A stretch of 64,000 nt of DNA from Amycolatopsis sp. WQ 127309 (GCF_023023025.1 NZ_CP095481.1:11069455-11133454), one strand, 5' to 3'; shown: positions 34,230 through 43,785, counted from the stretch's first letter. Translations and numbers: made by a program. Notes: generated by a model from the sequence alone, not told the origin.

Positions 34230-35600
34230 TTAGCCGAGTGCTGTGGCATTCGGGGCTATGTCGCCGCGGAACCGGCCGGCGGGATCGACCCGCTCGCGCA
34301 CCGCGTCCACCTCGGCGATCTGCTCCGGGGAGAGGTGGCCTTGCGGCTGCTCCACGTGCTCGACGAACGACGGTACCGTCCGCCCGGTGTCCCACTTGCT
34401 CAGCGCCGCGCGCACCACGGCGGCGTGCTTCCGCAGCGCCTCGACGGTCACCGGCCCCATCGGCACCCCGGACCCGGCGTAGGAGAACCGGGCGTCCAGG
34501 TGGTTCAGCACGCCGCCGGCCGGGTCCGGCCGGGAGTACGCGCCGCCGAGCTGACGCAGCCCGGCCGCCACGAGCGGTGAGCCCGAGCCCTCGCCGAGCA
34601 CCCGCAGGAACGCGGCCTCACCGCCGTCGTCGAGCTCGCCGAGCAGCATGTGCTCGCCGACGACGGGGACCGGATCCGTCGGATCCATGTGCGCCGCCAG
34701 CACGGCGGCCGGTTCGGCCCGGTGCCAGGTGTCCATGACCGGCTCGGCGATCGCGCGCAACGGGTCGAGCAGCTCGGCGGTGTGCCGGCGGGCGGTGGCC
34801 TCGTGGTCGTCGTCCGTGCTGAGCACCGCGCCGTCGAGGCAGAGGACCGGCCCGCCGGCCAGGACCGGTGGCACGTCGGGGAGCGGGGGCAGGTTCAGCA
34901 CCCGCAGCGACGTCGTCACCTCGTCCGGGGCGGTCAGCGTCCACGCGCGCCACGCGGCGAGCAGCTCGGCGGCGTGCTTCGCGGGCCAGAACGCGGCGCC
35001 GGTGTGCACCGACGACGCGGGGAACAGGGCGATCTCGATCGCGGTGACGACGCCGAAGCCGCCACCGCCGCCCCGCAACGCGCGGAACAGCTCGGCGTCG
35101 GTGCCGGCGTCCACCCGGCGCAGCTCGCCGTCCGCCGTGACGAGCTCGATCGCCCGGACGCTGTTGGCGGCCAGGCCGAACCGCCTGCCGTAGGCGCTCA
35201 TCCCGCCGCCGAGCGAGTACCCGACGACGCCGACGGTCGGCGAGGAGCCGTGCGGGGCGGTCAGCCCGTGCGGGGCGGCGGCCTCGACCACCGCGCCCCA
35301 GCGGGTGCCGGCCGGCACCCGGGCGACCCGGGCGGCGGCGTCGATCTCGACCTCGCCGCGCAGGGCGGTCTTGACGAGCACCGCGCCGGCCATCGGACGC
35401 TGCGCGCCCGCCGTGTGCCCGGTGGCCAGGATCCGCACCGGCGCGCCGTTCGCCTCGGCGTACCGCAGCGCCGCGCGGATGTCGTCGATCGTGTGCGCCG
35501 TCAGCGCCGCCGCCGGTTCCGGCACGGCGGCGAGGTTGAAGACCTGGGTGGCTTCTGCGAAACCCGGCTCGTGCGGGAGGGAAACGGTCTTCGGTGCCAT
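34230..35600 (-). CDS. FAD-linked oxidase (BBE-like, cytosolic, mono-covalent flavin)
   Basis: The ATG at 35600 follows AAGGAG. The 456-residue protein has the FAD-PCMH fold: VRILATGHTAGAQRPMAGAV, PTVGVVGYSLGGGMSAYGRRFGLAANSVRAIELVTADG, and RALRGGGGGFGVVTAIE. The His in ATGHT is the probable 8-alpha-histidyl FAD site. The second attachment cysteine of berberine-bridge enzymes is replaced (PHGSSPTVG), so the flavin should be bound once. No export signal is present. Such oxidases dehydrogenate or cyclise small molecules, often late in a pathway. It is 20 bp downstream of the ThDP enzyme gene in the leftward operon. Confidence 0.87.
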   Translation of the reverse strand: MAPKTVSLPHEPGFAEATQVFNLAAVPEPAAALTAHTIDDIRAALRYAEANGAPVRILATGHTAGAQRPMAGAVLVKTALRGEVEIDAAARVARVPAGTRWGAVVEAAAPHGLTAPHGSSPTVGVVGYSLGGGMSAYGRRFGLAANSVRAIELVTADGELRRVDAGTDAELFRALRGGGGGFGVVTAIEIALFPASSVHTGAAFWPAKHAAELLAAWRAWTLTAPDEVTTSLRVLNLPPLPDVPPVLAGGPVLCLDGAVLSTDDDHEATARRHTAELLDPLRAIAEPVMDTWHRAEPAAVLAAHMDPTDPVPVVGEHMLLGELDDGGEAAFLRVLGEGSGSPLVAAGLRQLGGAYSRPDPAGGVLNHLDARFSYAGSGVPMGPVTVEALRKHAAVVRAALSKWDTGRTVPSFVEHVEQPQGHLSPEQIAEVDAVRERVDPAGRFRGDIAPNATALG

Positions 35601-35620
35601 CGCGGACTCCTTCCGTGTGG

Positions 35621-37276
35621 TCAGTGCCCGGCGATCAGGTCGGACAGGAATGGGGCGATGACGTCCGGCACGACCTTGCAGTCGAGCACCAGCACGCCGC
35701 GGGAGCCGCGGGCCTGCCAGTCGCGCACGGCGTCGAGGTCGGTCACCGTGCGCACCACGGCCGCTTCGGCGCCCAGCGCCCGGGCCACGCCGGCGAAGTC
35801 GGTGTCGGCGAACGACGCGGTGCGCGGATCGGCGCCCCGCGGGGTGTACAGGTGCGCTTCGAAGCCGTAGGAGGCGTCGTCGTAGACGACCACGAGCGCG
35901 GGTGACCCGGCGCGGACGAGGGTGTCCAGCTCGGGCAGCCCCATCAGCGAGCCGCCGTCGCCGAGCGCCACCACGGTCAGCCGGTCGGCCCGCCCGGCGG
36001 CGGCCCCGACCGCGCCGCCGAACCCGAGCCCGATGGCCTGGAACGCGCCGCCCATGAACACCATCGCCGCCGGGTCGGGCACGGACCAGTACATCGACGG
36101 CCAGCTGATGAAGTGCCCGCCGTCGTAGACGACCGTCCGTTCGGCGGGCAGCAGCTCGCCGAGGGCCTTGGTCAGCGTGCGCGGGTCGATCCGGCCGGGC
36201 GTGCTCGCGTCCGGGTGGGCCTGATCGGCCCAGGTCCCGCACGGCAGCAGGTCCTCGGTCGCCTCCCGCCAGCCCGACGCGGGCAGGTTCGCCGCGTTCA
36301 CCGCGTCGGTCAGCGCCGACGCCGTGACGGACGCGTCGGCGGTGATCTCGAGCGACACCGGGGCGGTGCGGGTGCGCGCCGCGGTGTCGACCCGGACCAC
36401 CGTCGCCCCGGGATCGAGCAGCCGCCCGCCGTGCAGGGTGAAGGGGTCGAGGTCGGCGCCGAACACCAGCACCAGGTCGGCCTGGCCGATCAGCTCGGCG
36501 GCCGGCGGCGCGGCGAAGCCGCCGCAGATCCCCAGCGCGTACCGGTTCCCGGCGAACAGGCCGTTCGCCATCACCGTCGTCGTCAGCAGCGCGCCGGTCC
36601 GCGCGGCCAGGTCCGCCAGGGGTTTCGCGGCGCCGGCCCGCCACGCCCCCAGCCCGGCAAGGATCAGCGGGCGGCGGGCGGTGGCCAGCAGATCCAGCAC
36701 CGCGCCGACGTCACTCACCGACGGCGCGGCCGGCACCCGCTCGGCGCCGGCGTCCGAGACGGCTGTCACGGACACCGGGCCGCCCGGCACCTCGGCGTTC
36801 AGCAGGTCGTTCGGCAGGCACAGCAGCACGGGCCGGCTCAGCGTGCGGGCCAGGCGCAACGCCTCGGCCGCGTCGGCCCGCGCGGTATCCACGTCTCGCA
36901 CCCGCACGACCTCGGCACCGAGCGCCCGCGCGAACACCGTCTGGTCGACGTCGCAGCGGCGCAGGCCGCCCACCGGGCTGTCGCCGCACAGCACCACGAC
37001 GCCGCTCCCGTGCCGCACGGCCTCGGCCAGCGCCGTCGCCGTGTTGGCGATGCCCGCGCCGTGGGAGGTCGTGCAGACCGCGACCGCGCCGCTCACCCGG
37101 TGGTAGGCGTCGGCCATGGCCATGGCCCCGCCCTCGTGCCGGGCCGCGACGTAGTGCACGCCACGTTCGACGAGGCCGGCGGCGGCGAGGATGTTCCCGC
37201 CGCCGACGACGCCGAACGCGTGCCGGACGCCGCCGGCCGCGAGTTCGTGGGCCACTGCCGCCGCGAGTGTCGTCAC
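35621..37276 (-). CDS. Thiamine-diphosphate-dependent enzyme (acetolactate synthase/decarboxylase family)
   Basis: This 551-residue protein begins at GTG 37276, 16 bp after the methyltransferase stop. It has the catalytic Glu in AARHEGGAMAMADAY, the FAD-domain-like middle and the ThDP/Mg motif GDGGSLMGLPELDTLVRAG with DDASYGFE. Family members carry out carboligation or decarboxylation of 2-keto acids. In sugar and antibiotic pathways, relatives such as YerE add a two-carbon unit to a ketosugar. Here it lies beside an MppJ-like keto-acid methyltransferase and an unusual adenylation domain, so a 2-keto acid is a likely substrate. Decarboxylation and carboligation cannot be told apart from sequence. 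Confidence 0.85.
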   Translation of the reverse strand: MTTLAAAVAHELAAGGVRHAFGVVGGGNILAAAGLVERGVHYVAARHEGGAMAMADAYHRVSGAVAVCTTSHGAGIANTATALAEAVRHGSGVVVLCGDSPVGGLRRCDVDQTVFARALGAEVVRVRDVDTARADAAEALRLARTLSRPVLLCLPNDLLNAEVPGGPVSVTAVSDAGAERVPAAPSVSDVGAVLDLLATARRPLILAGLGAWRAGAAKPLADLAARTGALLTTTVMANGLFAGNRYALGICGGFAAPPAAELIGQADLVLVFGADLDPFTLHGGRLLDPGATVVRVDTAARTRTAPVSLEITADASVTASALTDAVNAANLPASGWREATEDLLPCGTWADQAHPDASTPGRIDPRTLTKALGELLPAERTVVYDGGHFISWPSMYWSVPDPAAMVFMGGAFQAIGLGFGGAVGAAAGRADRLTVVALGDGGSLMGLPELDTLVRAGSPALVVVYDDASYGFEAHLYTPRGADPRTASFADTDFAGVARALGAEAAVVRTVTDLDAVRDWQARGSRGVLVLDCKVVPDVIAPFLSDLIAGH

Positions 37277-37292
37277 TGGGGTTTCCCGTCCC

Positions 37293-38390
37293 TCAGGCGA
37301 GTTCCGCGATCACTTCGCCGGCCGCGACCTCGATCCTGTTGACCCGCAACAGGTCCCAGCCCGACTCGGCGAAGACCGAGCACCAGTCGCGCAGGGTGGG
37401 CAGGAAGGTGCCCATCAGGTCGTGCCCGAGTTCGAAGCCGAGGGTGAACACGCCGAGATCGGTGTCCTGGACGTCGACCGACCGCGTCGCGTCACCGAAC
37501 AGGAACCGCTTGACGTTCGGGAAGAGCTCCCGCAGCCGGCGCAGGGTCGCGACGCACTGCTCCCGCGGCCAGAAGTCGTGCGCCATCATGAAACAGGTCA
37601 GCACCTCGACCTCGCGGAACTCCGGCCGCTCCTGGAGGTTCAGCACGTCGTCCTGGAAGAACCGGGCGCGGTCGCCGAAGCCCTCTTCCGTCGCCTCGGC
37701 CCGGGCCACCTGGAGCGACGGCTCGGCGATGTCGATGCCGAACCCCGTGGTGCCGGGATGCCGGCGGAGCATGTCCATCAGCCGGCCGCCGCTGCCGCAG
37801 CCGAGGTCGGCGACCACGGTGAACGGGAAGTCGATGCGGCTCAGCGCCGCGTAGAACGTCTGGTCGTAGGTGATGGCGCTGATGTCGCGGCAGGCGTACG
37901 CGATCGCCGCGGCGTCCCGCTCGTAGTAGTCACCGACGCGGTTCTTCTCGACCAGCGCCGAGGGCATCTGCCGGAACAACGCGGCGCTGCCGCGGTTCAG
38001 CCAGTGGAAGAACGACTTGGTCCGGTAGATCTCGTCGAACTTCTCGGTCGCGATGACGACGGTCTCGATCCGGCGCACGATCTCGACCGAGGCCAGCGCG
38101 CGGAACATGCTGAGCGTGGAGAGCGGGTCGAGGCCGTGCGCCTCGGCGAACTCCGCGGAGTCGAGCTTGCGGTTCTCGTTCAGCTCGTCCAGCGCGCCGA
38201 CCTCCCAGGCCGCGCAGATCGCCCAAGCGGCCACGGCCGAGTTGTAGATGTGGGCGGCGTCGCGCGCACTCCGGAAATCCTCGGCGATCCCCCGCCTCAT
38301 TTCGACGCCGTTCACGTACCAAACGTCGTTCACAGACTCCGCGCTCACATTTCCTCCCGTTTCGGCCGGGTCGGCCCGTCGCTCACTCAT
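37293..38390 (-). CDS. SAM-dependent C-methyltransferase, MppJ-like (alpha-keto acid type)
   Basis: This 365-residue class I methyltransferase overlaps the preceding adenylation gene by eight bases. It has an N-terminal dimerisation domain (SAVAAWAICAAWEVGALDEL), the SAM motif VVADLGCGSGGRL, and then LTCFMMAHDFWPREQC, FLFGDATRSVDV and FTLGFELGHDLMGTFLPTL. These blocks closely resemble my recollection of MppJ, which beta-methylates phenylpyruvate in mannopeptimycin biosynthesis and holds an Fe(III) through two histidines; AHDFW and GHDLM supply the matching His here. A beta-methylated aryl or alkyl 2-keto acid is therefore the predicted product. Identity of the substrate needs biochemical proof. 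Confidence 0.8.
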   Translation of the reverse strand: MSERRADPAETGGNVSAESVNDVWYVNGVEMRRGIAEDFRSARDAAHIYNSAVAAWAICAAWEVGALDELNENRKLDSAEFAEAHGLDPLSTLSMFRALASVEIVRRIETVVIATEKFDEIYRTKSFFHWLNRGSAALFRQMPSALVEKNRVGDYYERDAAAIAYACRDISAITYDQTFYAALSRIDFPFTVVADLGCGSGGRLMDMLRRHPGTTGFGIDIAEPSLQVARAEATEEGFGDRARFFQDDVLNLQERPEFREVEVLTCFMMAHDFWPREQCVATLRRLRELFPNVKRFLFGDATRSVDVQDTDLGVFTLGFELGHDLMGTFLPTLRDWCSVFAESGWDLLRVNRIEVAAGEVIAELA

Positions 38391-40155
38391 CGTTGGTCAC
38401 TCCCCGGTCGTCGAGGAGCTTGCAAAGGTCGGACACGGTCGGCGCGTTGAACAAGTCGGCGATGGTGAGCTCGACGTCGAACCGCGTGACGATCCGGCTG
38501 ATCAGCCGCATGGCGAGCAGCGAGTTGCCCTCGAGATCGAAGAAGCTGTCGTCCATGCCGACCCGGCCGACGTCGAGGACCTCCTCGAACACCGCGCACA
38601 GCACCGCTTCGCGCTCGGTCACCGGCGGCCGGTAGTTCGCCGACGTCCCGGAGTCCGGTTCGGGCAGCGCGGCGCGGTCCAGCTTCCCGTTCGGCGTCAA
38701 CGGCAGCCGGTCGAGCGGGACGACGACCGACGGCAGCATGTAGTCGGGCAGCCGGCGCGCCGCGTCGGCCAGCAGCTCCACGGTCGCCGGCACCGGGTCC
38801 GTCCCGGCGGGGAACACCACGTAGGCGATGAGGCGGTGCCCGCCGAGCTCGGTCTCGCGCGTGACGACCGTGGCGTGCACGACCGACGGGTGCGTGGCCA
38901 GCGTCGACTCGATCTCGCCGAGCTCGACGCGGTAGCCGCGGATCTTGACCTGGCTGTCCGCCCTGCTGACGAACTCGAGCACGCCGTCGGTCCGCGTCCG
39001 CACCAGGTCCCCGGTGCGGTAGACGCGGTTTCCCGGCCCCTCGAACGGGTCCTCGCGGAACTTCTCGGCCGTCAGGTCGTCCCGGCCGGTGTAGCCGAGC
39101 GCCAGCCGGGGCCCGCCGATGTAGAGCTCGCCGACCTTGCCCGGGCCGACCGGCCGCAGCTCGTCGTCGAGCACGTGCGGGCGGACGTCGTCCATCGGGT
39201 AGCCGACGGGGATGGTCCGGGGCTCCGCGAACGGCGCGGTCATCGGGAAGTGCGCGGCGAACGAGGACAGTTCGGTGGCGCCGTACATCGCGCGGACCAC
39301 GAGCTCGGGGCAGGCTTCGAGGGCGCGCCGCACGGCCGCGGGCGCGATGACGTCGCCCCCGGTCAGCACCTCGCGGACCCCGGCGAACACCTCCGGCGCC
39401 TCGTCCGCGACGACCCGGAACAACCCGGCCGTCAGGTGCATCGCGGTGATCGACTCCTCGGCGACCAGCGTGCGCAGCCCGTCGACGTCGAGCGCGACAC
39501 GCGGCAGCACGATGGTCCCGCCGCGCAGCAACGGCACCCAGATCTCGTAGGTGGACACGCCGAAGGCGTGCGGCGCCAGCATCGGCACCCGCGCGTGGCG
39601 GCCGGTGTCCCAGCACGAGTCCAGCGCCAGGCCGAGCACGCCGCGGTGCGTGACGGCGACACCCTTCGGCTCACCGGTCGACCCGGACGTGTGCATGACG
39701 TAGGCGACCTGGCCGCCGTCCGCCTCCGCGAGCACGGGGTCCACTGTGGACTGTCCGGCGAACTCCGCCGGGTCGTCGGCGAAGACGACCCGCTCCGCGC
39801 GCGGCAGGCCACGCATCCGGGCCGGCGCGTCGGCCAGCAGCAGCGGGCCGTTCGCCCGGTCGAGGATGTCCTGCGCGCGGTCGACCGGATAGGCCTCGTG
39901 CACCGGAAGGTAACTCGCGCCCGCCTTGAGCACGCCCAGTATCGCAACCACGAGCTCGACCGACCGCGTCATCGCCAGCGCGACCGGCTCCCCGGCGGTC
40001 ACGCCCGCGTCCAGCAGCCGGTGGGCGACCTGGTTCGCGCGTTCGTTCAGCGCGCGGTAGGTCAGCCGGGTGTCCCCTTCGGACAGTGCGACCGCGTCCG
40101 GCGTCCGGTGCACCTGCTCGACGAAGCAGTGCGGGATCGAGGTGTGCCGCATCAT
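38383..40155 (-). CDS. Free-standing NRPS adenylation plus carrier-protein protein (A-T)
   Basis: This 590-residue protein has an adenylation domain (1-505) with VAYVMHTSGSTGEPKGV (A3), LTGGDVIAPAAV, MYGATELSSF (A5), YRTGDLVR (A7), VKIRGYRVELGEIE (A8) and LTPNGKLDRAAL (A10). A carrier domain follows, with DDSFFDLEGNSLLAMRL holding the phosphopantetheine Ser. By hand alignment to the phenylalanine-activating GrsA template, the residue that should be Asp235 is Gly (FGVSTYEIW). The pocket reads roughly G-V-Y-H-L-G-M-S-F-K. Asp235 normally holds the alpha-amino group, so a keto, hydroxy, aryl or beta-amino acid is likely. The start has GAGGAG upstream. No C domain is fused; the condensation partner is at 41017. 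Confidence 0.9.
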   Translation of the reverse strand: MMRHTSIPHCFVEQVHRTPDAVALSEGDTRLTYRALNERANQVAHRLLDAGVTAGEPVALAMTRSVELVVAILGVLKAGASYLPVHEAYPVDRAQDILDRANGPLLLADAPARMRGLPRAERVVFADDPAEFAGQSTVDPVLAEADGGQVAYVMHTSGSTGEPKGVAVTHRGVLGLALDSCWDTGRHARVPMLAPHAFGVSTYEIWVPLLRGGTIVLPRVALDVDGLRTLVAEESITAMHLTAGLFRVVADEAPEVFAGVREVLTGGDVIAPAAVRRALEACPELVVRAMYGATELSSFAAHFPMTAPFAEPRTIPVGYPMDDVRPHVLDDELRPVGPGKVGELYIGGPRLALGYTGRDDLTAEKFREDPFEGPGNRVYRTGDLVRTRTDGVLEFVSRADSQVKIRGYRVELGEIESTLATHPSVVHATVVTRETELGGHRLIAYVVFPAGTDPVPATVELLADAARRLPDYMLPSVVVPLDRLPLTPNGKLDRAALPEPDSGTSANYRPPVTEREAVLCAVFEEVLDVGRVGMDDSFFDLEGNSLLAMRLISRIVTRFDVELTIADLFNAPTVSDLCKLLDDRGVTNDE

Positions 40156-40252
40156 CCGCTCCTCGCCTCGTGGACCAACTGGTGTTCAGTCTGCTTGCTC
40201 TCGAGATCGCGCGGCGTCTCCAGCCTTGCGCCGGCCCGCCGGGCGGGTGCCG

Positions 40253-41020
40253 TCACGCCGCGGCTGCCTCGTCGTGCTCGCCCGGACGCCGCCGCCGGCC
40301 GGCGGCTCGCTGCGCGAGGTCGATGACGACCGGGTCACCGGCGACCGGCACGCTCTTCGCCCGGGACGCGCTCTTGCCGCGGACCACGAACCAGTGGGCG
40401 ACAGCGAGGTGCAGCACCCACGGCAGCCAGTCGATCGAGTCGACGACGAGGGCCGGGCTGACCAGCGGGGCGAGCAGCGGCGCGGCGACGACGAGCCCGG
40501 CGCTCGTGGTGACCACCAGGGTCAGCGCGACGCTGTAGGACATCCACTGCCGGTGCTTGTCGAACTGGCCCCGCCGGGCGGCCCGCCAGGCGATCGCGGT
40601 CGTGACCGCCCACACCGTGCCCCAGAAGAAGCTGGCCGTGTTCGCCGGGTTGCCGATGGCGAACAGCAACCCGGCGAGCATGACCGAACACGGCAGCACG
40701 CCCGCGAAGACGTAGGCGCGACCGCTCCACCGGTGCAGACGCGGCCACCGCCGCCGCAGTCCCGGCCAGAGCTGCACGAACGCGGTGAGCACGGCCAGGA
40801 TGCCGAACGAGCCGTGCAGCACCCGGACCGCGGGAACGGCCGGGTCGACGAACTCCGGCAGGAAGTGCGGCAGCATGAAACTCAGGTGGAGCACCACGCC
40901 CGCGGCGAGCAGCAGCAGCCCCGCCACCGGCCACGACCACACCCGATGCTCGATCGGGCGCGGAAGTGTGGCCGGCGGCCGGGGTGTGCGCTGCTGCCCC
41001 CGCGGGACCGTGGATCTCAC
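40253..41020 (-). CDS. DUF2306-like membrane protein
   Basis: The GTG at 41020 overlaps the stop of the condensation-methyltransferase gene in a GTGA, which fixes the start and rejects the longer frame. The 255-residue protein has about seven hydrophobic helices, including WSWPVAGLLLLAAGVVLHLSF, RLHRWSGRAYVFAGVLPCSVM and NPANTASFFWGTVWAVTTAIAW, and the conserved KHRQWM motif of DUF2306. The His-rich spots (LHRW, KHRQW, LHLAVAHW) hint at a heme or quinone protein, but no function is established for the family. Its place inside the operon, translationally coupled to a biosynthetic gene, is unusual. Confidence 0.78.
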   Translation of the reverse strand: MRSTVPRGQQRTPRPPATLPRPIEHRVWSWPVAGLLLLAAGVVLHLSFMLPHFLPEFVDPAVPAVRVLHGSFGILAVLTAFVQLWPGLRRRWPRLHRWSGRAYVFAGVLPCSVMLAGLLFAIGNPANTASFFWGTVWAVTTAIAWRAARRGQFDKHRQWMSYSVALTLVVTTSAGLVVAAPLLAPLVSPALVVDSIDWLPWVLHLAVAHWFVVRGKSASRAKSVPVAGDPVVIDLAQRAAGRRRRPGEHDEAAAA

Positions 41021-43785
41021 GGACGCACGGCGTTGACGATCAGGAACGTGCCGGGCGTCGTCTCTTCCTCGATCTCCAGGCCCGCGTCGGTCAGCCAGCC
41101 GACCAGCTCGTCCCGGTCGAACAGCGTCAGGCCGTCGTTGTGCGCCGGGAACCGGTGCCGGCGCGCGAAGTACCGGTAGACCGGGTCGTCGGAGTTGCGG
41201 AACGTCAGCACCGTGAACGTCCCGCCCGGGCGCAGGCAGCGGGCCACCTCGGCGATGGCCGCGGGGGCCTGGGCCGGGAAGGCCTGCAACGCGTTCCAGC
41301 ACAGCACGGCGCCGAGCGACGCGTCACCGAAGGGCAACGTGGCGGCGCTCGCCAGCACGGCGGGCACCTCGGGCAGCCGGCCGCGCAGAGTGACGAGCAT
41401 CGGCAGCAGCAGGTCGAGCGCGATGACCCGCTCCGGGCCGACGGTCTTCGCCAGCACCTCGGTCCACCGGCCCGCACCGGCCGCCAGGTCGAGCACCGGG
41501 CCGTCGACGGGACGCACGTGCGTGGCGATGTAGTCGTCCTCGTCGGACGGCAGGACCTGACCGGCCCAGTTGGATCCGCACAACCGCACGAAGTTCGGCC
41601 GGGCGTGCGCCTCGTAGTAGTGTCCCATGCTCGGCACCTGCGCCAGCTTGAGCAGGAAGTCGTCACCCGTCTCGCCGACGCGGGCGGTGAGGTCGAGGAT
41701 GCCCTTCTCGACCGGGTAGGCGTTCGAGCACGCCTCGCACGTGGCGAGGTTGCCCTCGAGCCGCAGCGAACCGCCGCAGCCCGGGCAGCGGAACGCCGCC
41801 GCGTGCTGCGCCAGCAGCTCCGCTCCGGCGGCGGCCGGCTGGAGGTCGCGGTCCGGCACGGAGTCCGACGACGCGGGCAGCACCGGTCCGTTGCGGACCG
41901 CCCAGCGCGCCTTCACGCCGAGGTGGCCGAGCACGGTTTCGGTGTCCTCCTGCCAGAGTTCGGCGATCTTCTCCGCACCGAGGGCGCTGATCCGCGCCCG
42001 GTCGAACCGGCGCGCGGCCTCGTCGAGCTCCCACGCGGCCGGGTGCGGGAAGACCCGGCCGATGTCCGGGTCGTCCGGGTCCAGCTCGGCCAGCGCGCGA
42101 CCCAGCCGGGACAGGTCCTCCGGGTCGAGCGGCAACGTCGTCGCCGTGTCGAGCACCCGGGACCGGTCCTGGGGGAAGTGCGCCACCAGGTACAGCAGCG
42201 CCAGCGACAGCGCCTCGTCCGTGGTCTCGCGCCAGATCGCCAGGTAGCCGTCGAGGTGGGCACGCACGGCAGCGGTCACGGGACCCGCCGGCTGTCCTTC
42301 TTCGGCTTCGACGGCGAGGCCGAGCAGGATCGCCAGCTCACCCTTGCGGGCGTCCTCGGCTTCGACCAGCGCGGCGGCGAGGGCCGCGGCGGCCGGATTG
42401 GCAGCGGGCGTTTCCGTTGTCTCCGCACCGGCCGGCGGCCACTCGGGCAACGCGGCGTCCGGATCGGTCACCGCCGCGCGCAGGATCCGCTCGAACGTGT
42501 GCCCCCAGCTCCGGATGGTCTCCGCGTCGAAGAGGTTGGTGTCGAACTTCAGGCTGGCGACGGTCTCCCCGGTGGGCAGCACGTCCAGGGCCCACACGAT
42601 CCCGTCCGGGATGCCGCTGCTGACGTCCTGGGACAGCAGCCGGCGGCGCAGCTCGGTGACGGCGAGCCCACCGATCGTTTCGCTGCTCTTGTCCGCCGGG
42701 AACTGGAGGAGCTCGAACGCGGGCAGGTCGCGCTCCGGCGCCATCGCCGGCCCCATCAGGTCGGGAGCGGCCCCGGCGATCAGCGGGAACGGCAGCTCGT
42801 GGCTGTAGGCACCGAGGCACGACGTCCGGGTGCGGTCGAGGACGTCGGCGAACGTGCGGCTGCCGGCGAGCTTCGTGCGCAGCGGCACGAAGTTGAGGAA
42901 CGGGCCCACCGCGTGGTGGAAGTCGCCGAACCCGCGGCCCGCGCTGAACGACGCCGCCACGATGTCGTCGGAGCCGGTGAGCTCGCGCAGCAGGAGGTTG
43001 TAGGCGCTGAGGAACACCATGAACGGCGAGGCGCGCAGCGACTTCGCCAGCTTGGACGTCGCGGTGGTGAGCTCGGCGTCGAGCAGGAAGCGTTGGGCCG
43101 CGTAGACCGCGGTCTTCCCGGCGAACGGCCGGTCGGCGGGGATCACCGAGATCTCGGCGCCCGCCAGCTGCTCGCCCCAGTACGCCACGGCCTTCGCGAC
43201 CGACTTGTCCCCGAGGCCGGCGCGTTGCGCGGCGGCGAACTCGTGGTACTGCCGGGCCGGCGGCAGCGCGGGCACGTCGTGACCACTGCGTGCCGCGTAG
43301 AAGTGGGCGACGTCGTGCATGAGCACGCCCATCGACCAGCCGTCGGCGACGAGGTGGTGGACCAGCAGCACGAGCACGGCGTCGTCGGGGGCGAACACGG
43401 CCAGCGCGGCCCGCAGGTGCGGCAGCTCGGTCGCCGGGTAGCGCCCCGCCTCGACGGCGTTGAGCAGCTCTTCACCGCGCAGGTCGCGCTCGTCGAGCGG
43501 CGTCCCGCTCAGGTCGTGCACGGCGAGCTGCACCGGCGCCGGCGCCGGGTCCGCCGGCAGCGCGACGGACGTCCCCCGCGACACCGGAGTACGCAGGATC
43601 TCGTGCCGGGTCACGACGTCGTCCAGCGCGCCGGCCAGCACGGCCGGGTCGACCGGCCCGCGCAGCCGCCACGCCGAAGCCAGCACGTAGGCCGGGCCGA
43701 ACGAGCCCATCTCGTCGCCCTTGTCCAGCGCGTTGATGAATTCCTGTTGCAGGGACAGCGTTTGCGAGGTGTCCGATTCGGTCAC
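41017..43785 (-). CDS. NRPS condensation domain fused to a SAM methyltransferase
   Basis: This 922-residue protein has a condensation domain at 1-450 with the intact catalytic motif HHLVADG (about residue 143) and the later block VGPFLNFVPLRTKL. A helical linker follows (about 480-640). A small zinc-ribbon-like segment (about 660-690; FRCPGCGG and CEACSNAYPVEKGILDL) then leads into a class I methyltransferase (LDLAAGAGRWTEVLA, VLCWNALQAFPAQAP). No adenylation or carrier domain is fused. The condensation domain should join the carrier-bound acyl group of the A-T protein (38383) to an amine, hydroxyl or second carrier, and the methyltransferase would modify the product. The GTG at 43785 overlaps the stop of a 38-codon ORF. 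Confidence 0.88.
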   Translation of the reverse strand: MTESDTSQTLSLQQEFINALDKGDEMGSFGPAYVLASAWRLRGPVDPAVLAGALDDVVTRHEILRTPVSRGTSVALPADPAPAPVQLAVHDLSGTPLDERDLRGEELLNAVEAGRYPATELPHLRAALAVFAPDDAVLVLLVHHLVADGWSMGVLMHDVAHFYAARSGHDVPALPPARQYHEFAAAQRAGLGDKSVAKAVAYWGEQLAGAEISVIPADRPFAGKTAVYAAQRFLLDAELTTATSKLAKSLRASPFMVFLSAYNLLLRELTGSDDIVAASFSAGRGFGDFHHAVGPFLNFVPLRTKLAGSRTFADVLDRTRTSCLGAYSHELPFPLIAGAAPDLMGPAMAPERDLPAFELLQFPADKSSETIGGLAVTELRRRLLSQDVSSGIPDGIVWALDVLPTGETVASLKFDTNLFDAETIRSWGHTFERILRAAVTDPDAALPEWPPAGAETTETPAANPAAAALAAALVEAEDARKGELAILLGLAVEAEEGQPAGPVTAAVRAHLDGYLAIWRETTDEALSLALLYLVAHFPQDRSRVLDTATTLPLDPEDLSRLGRALAELDPDDPDIGRVFPHPAAWELDEAARRFDRARISALGAEKIAELWQEDTETVLGHLGVKARWAVRNGPVLPASSDSVPDRDLQPAAAGAELLAQHAAAFRCPGCGGSLRLEGNLATCEACSNAYPVEKGILDLTARVGETGDDFLLKLAQVPSMGHYYEAHARPNFVRLCGSNWAGQVLPSDEDDYIATHVRPVDGPVLDLAAGAGRWTEVLAKTVGPERVIALDLLLPMLVTLRGRLPEVPAVLASAATLPFGDASLGAVLCWNALQAFPAQAPAAIAEVARCLRPGGTFTVLTFRNSDDPVYRYFARRHRFPAHNDGLTLFDRDELVGWLTDAGLEIEEETTPGTFLIVNAVRP

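Noticed and set aside
41021..41302. A 94-codon extension of the DUF2306 protein
   Set aside because: It overlaps the methyltransferase coding sequence and lacks homology; the GTGA overlap at 41017-41020 gives the natural start.
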